Shown: piece after piece, positions 22,042 to 29,207 of the stretch
How positions within the stretch are numbered: the first letter of the stretch is position 1
Layout: every line of letters begins with the position of its first letter
Origin: Apostichopus parvimensis
Taxonomy: Eukaryota; Echinodermata; Holothuroidea; Aspidochirotida; Stichopodidae
Direction of reading: 5' to 3'
Assembly (NCBI GenBank): GCA_000934455.1
Contig: KN882987.1
Span: 10,837-40,043 of the forward strand
DNA length: 29,207 nt
Translations under genes and position numbers: made by a program
The notes under the pieces: generated by a model
Seen by the model: only the letters and a program-made list of their open reading frames with translations
Told to the model about the DNA's origin: nothing
Database searches by the model: none

Positions 22042-23595
22042 ACAAAACACCGTATAAATAACATACTGACCAAAATAGCCGGTTACACATCCTTAAATAA
22101 AGCTGGAACTGGACTTTCATGTTGCTTATTTTAAGCTGTCAGATTCTTAATGCAATATACTAACACATAATTAAATAAGACATTATCAGTGACACAACCA
22201 AATTGAATGATAAAATTACTTTATAAAATATACCTTCTAACTGTATAACAAATACAATGGTTAACATACCACTAAAACCTCTATTTATTAATACCACACA
22301 GTATTAATTTGCAAATATGTACAGATCGAGGTATACGTTAAGTGTTAGCAAACAGTACAAAGATGAGAATACTGAGAATCATAGGATCATATAATTACAT
22401 AAATGTAACAAATTAACATTAATAAATTGAGGCATTTAATTTAACTATTTCCTAAGTCTGTAATTTGGTCAATTTGTAACAAATTAACAAATTAAGTGCA
22501 ATATTTTTCTCAGGAAGAAATCTTTGTCTTGAATGTAATTAATAACGAAGGGGCTCACTAGTTACAAACAAACTTAACAGAGGGCACTGTGATATATGTC
22601 CTATCTAGTTCCTGTTTGCTATGAGTTTAAGTACTGTCAACATGGAATCACCAGAAGTAGCATTTGCTGTACCATGAACTGATCACCATATGTTCTTTGG
22701 TAATTACTCAAGAAGACATCGTTTGAAATATTTGTCGGATTTTCCAAGTCAAACAAACTGGTTTTAATTAAGCACCTCAACTTGCTGTTTTTTAAACATG
22801 TTTTTCCCCTTTGAAACTGCATCAGTAGAACTTTGTGCAAACGCTCATCCAGCTGCATCTTCATACAAATTCACCCGGCGTGTTCGCTACCATACTATAT
22901 AATCCTATAAGATTAAAAGAAATATCCTTGAATATTTATGTGACCAAAAATGCCTACCAGAAATATTCTGTAGCTAACCAACATATTAGTGTGAGCTCCC
23001 TTCAACTAAGATGGTAATGGTCAGAGATCAAGAAGTTATTTCTGTTTTTATTTATGTATTTCCTCCGTTTAACTCAGTTGGCGTATTCCTTCTGCCCTTT
23101 GCTTCTCGCGCTCCACGACATCTTCTTCCGTTACTGACGACTATTTTATGATAAAAATGAATATTTATATGATTACTATCTGAAAGATGATAATCATTTA
23201 AGATGTATCAGAATGTTAAGGATTTTAACATAATGTGAATTGTAAAACCCATAAGAAAAACAAACTATAAACAGTTGATTTACCTGTCTGTATATTTGGT
23301 TAGTCCAGTAGACCTATGATGCATCTCTCTTCTGGTATTAAGCTAAAAACCGCCCCCATTTATAACTTAAAATCATGACAGCTTCAAACTCAGCGAAACC
23401 TGTCGGCATCCCTCCCCAACACACCCCACGCCTCACTAAATCACCCAAAGTTGCAATCATTTGACACATTTTGACATTTGACATATAACACAGTAATGTT
23501 TTATGATGTCAAATGTATTTATATGAACTATAAACATCTCCAGTCTCCTGACATCACATCTCCTGACCACAGTCTGTCATGATTTAGATTAAGAT
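22042..23595. other. 3' flank of copy B
   Basis: The first 1.3 kb is the diverged duplicate of 15395-16560. It holds AATAAA at 22096-22101 and a minus-strand open frame (22637-22864) discussed under rejected items. From about 23350 to the transposon the sequence is unique and noncoding. Confidence 0.65.
22096..22101 (+). terminator. Poly(A) signal relic of copy B
   Basis: AATAAA lies 55 bases after the copy B stop and aligns with 15404-15409 in copy A. It is probably the ancestral polyadenylation signal of the family. Confidence 0.45.
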
Positions 23596-23604
23596 TTGCA
23601 AGAC
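23596..23604 (+). repeat. Left 9-bp target-site duplication
   Basis: TTGCAAGAC directly precedes the first base of the inverted repeat and recurs exactly at 24868-24876. Neither neighbour base extends the match. Confidence 0.75.
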
Positions 23605-23778
23605 GGTGACAGGACAAAATCCTCCCGGACAAAACCCCCCCGGACAAACCCCCCCGGACAAACCCCGGACAATATCCCCCTAGGACAAAATCCCCCCGAG
23701 CCAAAATCCCCCTGGACAAAGTCCACCTGGACAAAATCCCCCCAAGCCAAAATCCCCCCAGGACAAAATCCCCCCAAG
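23605..23778 (+). repeat. Left arm: tandem 15-bp units
   Basis: About eleven imperfect units of the type CCCCCCGGACAAAAT, varying as CCTAGGACAA, CCGAGCCAAAAT and CCTGGACAAAGT. The arm is the reverse complement of 24740-24867. Confidence 0.9.
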
Positions 23779-23814
23779 TAATAAAAAATCCCATCAATTC
23801 TTTACAAAAATGCG

Positions 23815-24700
23815 TCATCCCGGTCTCCCCGGTCCCCCTGTCCCCCCGGCCCCCCGGTCTCCCTGGTCCCCCCGGTCCCCGGTACCGTCATCCGGTACCG
23901 TCATCTGGTACCCCCACCGGTACCCCCATCGGTACCCCCACCGGTACCTCCACCAGTTCCCCCACCGGTACCTCCACCAGTTCCCCCCACCGGTACCCCC
24001 ACTGGTACTCTCAGTGGTACTCTCAGTGGTTCCCGGACCAGTACCCTGACCAGTACCCCGACCATACCCCGACTGGTACCCTAATAGTTAGCCTGACAGT
24101 TACCCTGACAGTGTCCACGACCGGTGCCCCACTGGTACTCTCAGTGGTACCCCCACTGGTACTCTCAATGGCTCCCTGACCAGTACCCCGGCCCGTACCC
24201 CGGCCCGTACCCCGGCCGGTACCTCAACCGGTACCTCGACCGGTACCCCGACCGGTATCCCCACTGGTATCCTGAAAGGCACCCTGACACGTACCTCGAC
24301 ACGTACTCTGACACGTACCCTTACTAGTACTGGTACAGTGACCAGTACTTTGACCAGTACCTTGACCGGTCCCTTGAATGTCACACTAACAGGTAGCCTC
24401 ACAATTACCCTCACTGATCTCCCGACCCGTCCCCTGACCGGTACCCTGACCAGTATCCTGACTGGTATCCTGACCAGTACCCTAACCAGTACACTGAGTG
24501 GAAACCTGACCGGTACAGTGACCAGTATGATGACCGGTACCCTGACCAGTCACATGACCAGTACCTTGACCGATACCCTCACAGGTACCCTAACAGGAGC
24601 CCTCACAGTTACGCTCGGCAGTACCCTGACTGGTACCCTGACTGGTGCCCTGACCGGTACCCTAACCAGTGCAATGACCCATGCCTTGACTGTCACACCT
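23815..24700. repeat. Core minisatellite, 12-bp unit
   Basis: The left part is C-rich (GGTCCCCC, then GGTACCCCCACC). From about 24000 the unit settles as ACCCTGACCAGT or ACCCTGACCGGT with many variants. The unit is a multiple of three, so several frames on both strands stay open and translate to four-residue periods such as LTGT or PVRV. This is low-complexity sequence and not a gene. Confidence 0.92.
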
Positions 24701-24739
24701 GGGCCATCCCTGGTTGTTGCAGGCAGGCTTTGTATGGGT

Positions 24740-24867
24740 CAGGGGATATTGTCCGGGGGGATTTTGGTTTGGGGGGATTTTGGCTGGGGGGATTTTGTCC
24801 GGGGGGATTTTGTCCGGGGGGATTTTGTCCGGGGGGATTTTGTCCGGGGGGATGTTGTCCTAGAACC
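24740..24867 (+). repeat. Right arm: tandem 15-bp units
   Basis: About eight units of GTCCGGGGGGATTTT; five are exact or one base off (24751, 24797, 24812, 24827, 24842). The arm is more uniform than the left one, suggesting recent homogenisation by slippage or unequal exchange. Confidence 0.92.
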
Positions 24868-24876
24868 TTGCAAGAC
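24868..24876 (+). repeat. Right 9-bp target-site duplication
   Basis: TTGCAAGAC directly follows the last base of the inverted repeat and is identical to 23596-23604. Confidence 0.75.
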
Positions 24877-26096
24877 ATTATATTTAGTTTCATGAACTAT
24901 AAAACTGGACAGTTTGGACCTTAGCATTATGGTCACCAATCATGGATAGGAGTATTGAAATAATACTAATGTTGGAGAGGGGGAAAGCAGAAGATGGGGG
25001 CTGAAAATACTTTACTGTGAACACAAATTTATGAAATAACATTTAAACGTTTAAGCCAAATAGCTACATTGTAATGTCACTATGCATTGGAACAAACTTT
25101 ATGATGTAACACAAATTGCTAATATACAACAATAAGCACACAAAACTCACCAATGCAATGAATCAACAGCCTGTGCACTGACATCTAACTAAGAGCTGGA
25201 TAGCCCAGTCAGTAGAGCACAGAACTGTATTCTTTCATTTATAGCTTTCCAAATTTCTTAGTTTATCACAACCATTTCTTTTAACAAAATACAGAAATGG
25301 ATGCGTTCAAAACCCCAGATAATGTTGTTAAACACCGTTAAAAAAATTATCATCTATATCTGTTGTTTGAATTTCCTGAATTAAAACCTATGATATGAAT
25401 GAAGAGTTAAAAAAAGAAAAATTGTACAAATAAGTAACATTTAACGAAAATCTGAACTGGAAAAAGGGTTTGTAACTTTTTGCTTTTGTTTTTCCTTCTC
25501 ATTTTTCTTTGTTTATTGAATCCAGGCCAATCATATTAACAAACCATTGCTATCAACACACCATCACTTGCTTCGAACCATTTCAGAATGGTTCAGCTTT
25601 CTTCATGTCACCAAATGTGTCGGCTAATTTTCTGCTCTAAATTCTTTAACTGATTAGGTGATTTAATCCTTGAATTTCTTTTGAATTGCAACTTTCAATT
25701 CCCTTCTGATTCTTTCACACAATTAAGGATAAAAAATCTCCACCAAAATTCCAATTATTCTTACAGTCTTCTTGGTTAAATGTCTAACCACCTGAAAATT
25801 TACAGTAGCCATGAAGCACTCTGGTTAGACTGCACATCTATGTGAAGAAAGGAAAACGACATATTCTTCCTTGTATAATTCAAATTTAATATATGAATTA
25901 TTGTCTGAAAATATCCTTATTTCAGGATACTATATTCTTAATTAAAACGAATTCCCATTTTTGCTTTTCTTTGCTATGCCGTGTTGTTTCCTTTTTGAGT
26001 TGTTTTATTTGTTGGTCTGTGTGTTTTTAGAGCCTTTCTGATAAATTATTGAGAACTATAATAAATATATATTATTTAAAAAATACCAAAATGGTA
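24877..26096. other. AT-rich noncoding stretch
   Basis: No exon-like signals are recognised apart from the SINE-like fragment at 25193-25325. Confidence 0.5.
25193..25325 (+). mobile_element. tRNA-like SINE fragment
   Basis: The head GAGCTGGATAGCCCAGTCAG followed by TAGAGCACAGAACTG matches a tRNA D-arm with the polymerase III A box (TAGCCCAGTCAG), in the style of tRNA-Lys. A weak B-box-like GCGTTCAAAACCCC follows at about 25308, further away than normal. The GCTGGATA head is shared with the fragment at 16803-16920, so both may belong to one family. Confidence 0.4.
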
Positions 26097-26102
26097 TTTA
26101 TT
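26097..26102 (-). terminator. Candidate minus-strand poly(A) signal
   Basis: AATAAA on the minus strand lies about 50 bases after the stop of the candidate terminal exon at 26153-26277, a usual spacing for a short 3' UTR. Confidence 0.35.
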
Positions 26103-26152
26103 TCTCTTCTTTGATCACATTTGGATTACCGAAATGGGAATAGGTTAGTGTC

Positions 26153-26277
26153 TCACTCCTGTGTAGCTTTGGCAGCCACCTCGGTCACTCGTTTCTTTTC
26201 TGCATATATTGTTTGTTTCGCAGCCTCTTGAGCGTTCATTGCTTCCTTTCTGCTTCTTTCACCAACTCTGCTGTCCT
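26153..26277 (-). CDS. Candidate terminal exon of an unknown minus-strand gene
   Basis: An acceptor (GTGGCTTATAG) precedes 41 codons ending in TGA. The product begins DSRVGERSRKEAMNAQEAAK and continues with KKRVTEVAAKATQE. It is rich in Ala, Glu, Lys and Arg with no helix breakers, so it probably forms a charged helix or coiled coil. The exon enters in phase 1. The open frame continues upstream to 26425 but that part has a different, intron-like composition, so I cut at the acceptor. I do not recognise the protein, and no upstream exons of it were found in the window. Chance remains possible. Confidence 0.35.
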
Positions 26278-26785
26278 CTATAAGCCACAAGTTAAAATAC
26301 GAAGTAAAATAATGAACAATGACCACTGAAACCTTAAATATAGATAAGGTCAATATAACTTCATGTCTACACAATGATGGCAATTGCTGTTTATGAACTG
26401 AACCACTAAACTCCCTAAACACCAAAACCCATAATAATGATATTGATATTGTACTATTTCAGACGGTTTGCAAAATGTGCGTGAGCTATTGCATAACTAG
26501 TACACACGGTTGACTTAGAGCTTGAACTGATATTAAGTTGTGAATTTACAGTCTGTACCTCTGTTACCAAATTTCCATTATATAAAGAGCATTTGACTTT
26601 GCGTTCGTGTTTTATGTAATGCTAACCATTTGTAAGAAACTTTCGAGGGACGGGGGGGGGGTGGGGTTAGGTTCGTGTTCCCGTGGTCCCTGTGGCTACG
26701 GCCTTGTATATATTAAATAAATCAAACATTTACGCACACATTCTAGTATGTGAGGGTAAGTATACGCATTTATCTTCTTTTCCAG
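26278..26785. other. Noncoding stretch with a G-rich run
   Basis: No gene is seen. A run of ten G followed by TGGGG lies near 26651-26667. Confidence 0.5.
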
Positions 26786-26864
26786 TGATCCAAATGGAGA
26801 TGGGTCTTTGATTAAAGACCACGATAACGACATACGATTCACTGAACTTGGACTAAAAGTATAA
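26786..26864 (+). CDS. Possible orphan terminal exon
   Basis: A strong acceptor (TTATCTTCTTTTCCAG) is followed, in phase 2, by 25 codons and TAA. The start DPNGDGSLIKDHDND has the acidic spacing of a calcium-binding loop (D-x-N-x-D-G), though position 12 is His and not Glu or Asp, so it is not a standard EF-hand. No partner exon or good poly(A) signal was found. It could be chance; I list it because acceptor and composition agree. Confidence 0.2.
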
Positions 26865-28031
26865 ATTACTGAATCAAAGTTAACTTGTTAATATAAACCT
26901 CTTTCCATGCTTAGTAGGCCTATAGCTAAAGAGAGAAGCCTTCTGAGAAGCAATTCACGAAGTGCTATAAAATCAAGTCACCTATCCAGTATCATATATG
27001 CTAGCTATTTATTTTTCCTTGGCTAATTTTCTTTTTGCCCTCCCAGTTTTCGTCCATGAAAATGTTGTGCGTGCGGTATGGGAACTTTCCTTTCACCTAG
27101 AGCTACGTCACTGTTAGCGAAATAATATTTTGGCGTAGGAAAGCTGGCTCTCATTTAATTATTCATGCAAAAATATGAATGGCAGTTGTCATCCGTTGGC
27201 TAAAACTGCATGTTGGGGACCAAACTTCAGGAACCCCCTCCCCCTGGGTACCACGGTTGAATAAACCTCCTACAGCTACGTATAGAAAGTAGCTCTACGC
27301 CTCCAAATAAGCTCTAGCTACTCCTCTGCTGGTTAAGTGAATTATGTTTATTTAAAAAGAGGTTTTTATCAATGAAAAATGTGATATCAACGTAGTTTTT
27401 CAAAGTCAAAACAACCTCTTTAGATTCAATATCTTTTTTAAAGACAATGTTTTTTCTAATATGATTCACAGTCAAATCTATTCACAGCCCAGTAAAGCCG
27501 ATTGCATGTTTATTCAATCAGATGTGAGGATACTCGATTCCGCAAGCAGGTTGTGACGTAGGCATCCTTAAACAAGGAAGTATTGTTCATATAGCTGGGA
27601 AACTTGTTAATTAGATATTTGTACATACACATTGATAGTGTAGAATAGATCATACAGTACATTTCACGGTATATAAGATGTATTATACTAGTTCACGCAT
27701 GTTATATTGTGCTGGTTAGTAGGATCTATTCCTGTCCGTTCGATAATTCTTTAATTTTGTCTTCCAACGTAAAAACGCACACAACTACAAATCCCTTTAA
27801 CATGAACCACACTAAATGTATTATAGATTAAAAGTGATCGTCGTAATTAATATTCGTTTTAAAAACCAAATACATTTACATTTATTGAATTGCAATACCG
27901 TTGCTGCCATTGGAACTAGAGGCACGATAGTCAATAAGTATACAGTAGGTGTTATGCTGTATTAATCGGAACAAGGACAATTCAACATGATGCAACTGAA
28001 GCTAACTGCACTATTGACTGAATTTTCAAGA
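26865..28031. other. Noncoding stretch upstream of copy C
   Basis: AT-rich sequence with no recognised gene. It should hold distal regulatory DNA of copy C. Confidence 0.5.
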
Positions 28032-28039
28032 TATAAATA
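28032..28039 (+). promoter_or_regulatory. TATA-box candidate for copy C
   Basis: TATAAATA, followed by G, lies 264 bases before the start codon of exon 1. It is the best match to the consensus in the 300 bases upstream. A transcription start about 25-30 bases downstream would give a 5' UTR near 240 bases. In AT-rich DNA such words occur by chance. Confidence 0.3.
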
Positions 28040-28302
28040 GCTGTACAAAATGGTAAGTTGGATTGCGCATGTCGCATAGTCTTCTTAACACACAAGCCAA
28101 TAATACTATAGATGTGCAGCACATTTGTATAAGCTGTTCACCAAATCATATTTCAAATAAAATGATGGCATAAATGGACATCCGTACTACTACGGTCATT
28201 TCAATAGGGTGTTGGTAACCTCTAAATAGATACCCTGTGTCATTTGCCATCTTGCACTTCATCGAATATATTTTCGCATGTCATTTATACAAACTCGAAA
28301 TC

Positions 28303-28368
28303 ATGGAGAAGTGTTTCAACGTTTTTTTGACTGTTTTGACGATTTGGAGCTCGTTTGGAACAGAAATG
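28303..28368 (+). CDS. Exon 1 of FReD copy C: signal peptide
   Basis: ATG followed by 21 codons up to a perfect donor (ATG|GTAAGT), phase 0. It encodes MEKCFNVFLTVLTIWSSFGT plus EM: a short polar start, a hydrophobic core and small residues, as in a secretory signal peptide. Exon 2 of copy A enters in phase 0 and adds IIVSAEG, giving a natural cleavage region. The intron behind it is nearly identical to bases 1-790 before copy A, which ties this exon to the same family. The longer open frame starting at 28237 in the same frame reads through from upstream; I chose 28303 because the signal peptide begins there. Confidence 0.75.
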
Positions 28369-28413
28369 GTAAGTGTTTATTTTATTCAATATACTTTATA
28401 TATTACTTTATTG

Positions 28414-29207
28414 AATATCTTCTGTTTCGAAATTAGAATAAGTTGCGTCAATGTGTTATTGAGCTAACTCTGTTGATATTAAATTATGTGACAAAGTGAA
28501 GTGTCTTCGAAGAATGAGGAAAATATCGATAAAAAATCTTGATAAATTTCAGTTAGAAGGCCTTCAATTTAAAATATTCAGAAATTTTAACTTCGCGAAA
28601 GGACAGCAGTGTTTCGAAAAATAACAAAACGTCCTTAATTTAACCACATATATTGGAATAAAAACAAAAGATTACCTCTAATCGGTTCTTCTTTGCTTAA
28701 ATACAGTATTCTTAAAAATTTGCCCACATATCAAATCCTTAAAAGAAAAGCTAATTCATTCATCTCAAACGTGTTTTCGTTACACACCAATTTTTAAAAG
28801 TCAATTAAGTTTTGTAATATGGCCAGGAAAAAGTTATCTCTTTTCAAATTTATGAGTATATCGCTCCCCACATATCTTTTACAGCACGTCAGTTCACAAG
28901 GTTTCCCTCCAATAGCCAACCCTACCTTTCACAGATGCATACCAACACGTTACAGCACTCAATTCATATTATGGATTAGTGAGCTTAAATTCACATGTAG
29001 ATAATTCTAATTCATAAATTTATACTCCATAATTTTGGCTACGAGTTCGACAACTAAAAAAAGAAATTCATTTATTTCAGCGATAACTAAAAACTAAACT
29101 ATAAATTTTAATTTTGTTTAGATTCATGAGTTAACACTTTCTTCGTGTTAAAAATCCAATCATGAGATTCCCTCTTTATACAGAGCGATTTTTGGTATAT
29201 TTTGTAT
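28414..29207. repeat. Right copy of long direct repeat (intron 1 of copy C)
   Basis: This matches 1-790 at high identity up to the window end, so the repeat continues beyond it. Small indels are seen, for example a shorter A-run near 28617 and an extra CAACTAAAAAAAG near 29050. No coding content is supported; the open frame at 28819-29004 is disrupted in the left copy. Confidence 0.9.

Larger units (their letters stand above)
23605..24867. mobile_element. Foldback-type transposon with repetitive inverted ends
   Basis: The 1263-bp element is bordered by an exact 9-bp direct repeat. Its ends are inverted: left GGTGACAGGACAAAATCC, right on the minus strand GGTTCTAGGACAACATCC; 19 of the first 24 positions agree. 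Each end continues as an array of a unit of about 15 bases (CCCCCCGGACAAAAT on the left, its complement on the right). The middle is a 12-bp minisatellite. No transposase is present, so it is non-autonomous. Drosophila FB elements (9-bp duplications) and sea urchin TU elements (inverted repeats whose outer part is a tandem 15-bp repeat, as I recall) share this plan. Family membership is inference. Confidence 0.75.

Noticed and set aside
22637..22864. Minus-strand 75-codon frame with a relative at 15916-16116 in copy A
   Set aside because: The shared frame looked like a conserved small gene, but the copies differ mostly by amino-acid-changing substitutions and by indels, and copy A has an early stop at the aligned start. 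This is the pattern of a neutral duplicate.
24338..24895. 185-codon open frame (period LTGT) and several others across 23.6-24.9 kb
   Set aside because: These are translations of the 12-bp and 15-bp tandem repeats of the transposon; several frames on both strands are open for the same reason and none has a domain.
25193..25325. Functional tRNA gene
   Set aside because: The D-arm looks tRNA-like, but no anticodon stem or acceptor pairing can be formed and the B box is too far and weak; it fits a SINE fragment.

Overview
This window looks like AT-rich, intron-rich DNA from an invertebrate deuterostome. An echinoderm, possibly a sea cucumber, is my best guess. The guess rests on a secreted fibrinogen-related (FReD) gene family with TIL and EGF modules, on long introns, and on a foldback-type transposon of the kind described as TU elements in sea urchins. 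I could not search a database, so the species call is inference. No bacterial-type genes or RNA genes are evident.

Layout. (1) 1-13924, plus strand: FReD gene copy A. Its exon 1 should lie just left of the window. I reconstructed nine exons by matching splice sites, reading phases and protein motifs: exon 2 (6359-6389), first half of FReD 1 (7280-7452 and 7838-8102), a TIL exon (8432-8643), three EGF-bearing exons (9081-9290, 9893-10102, 10688-10999, the last also starting FReD 2), the middle FReD 2 exon (11256-11517) and a shared C-terminal FReD exon (13590-13924). The long form, with the exon 1 seen in copy C, would be about 691 residues. A short form joining 8102 to 13590 is phase-compatible and would be about 289 residues with one complete FReD. 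(2) 13925-16560: 3' flank with poly(A) signals, a TCATA-type microsatellite, a 265-base assembly gap and a TG repeat. (3) 16945-23350: copy B, a decayed duplicate that keeps introns, exon 2 and the last exon but has lost all other exons and carries four in-frame stops. (4) 23596-24876: a 1263-bp foldback-like element with internally repetitive inverted ends, a 12-bp minisatellite core and a 9-bp direct repeat at its borders. (5) 24877-28300: mostly noncoding, with a tRNA-like SINE fragment and a candidate minus-strand terminal exon. (6) 28303-29207: exon 1 (signal peptide) and the start of intron 1 of copy C; the intron is nearly identical to bases 1-790, so the locus is a tandem array with a spacing of about 28.4 kb.

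How it fits together. The proteins would be secreted lectin-like recognition or adhesion molecules: a signal peptide, then FReD ligand-binding folds, with TIL and EGF modules as disulfide-rich spacers. The locus shows gain and loss at several scales: whole-gene duplication, EGF cassette triplication, a variable Tyr/Cys-rich insert in the FReD pocket region, and decay of copy B.
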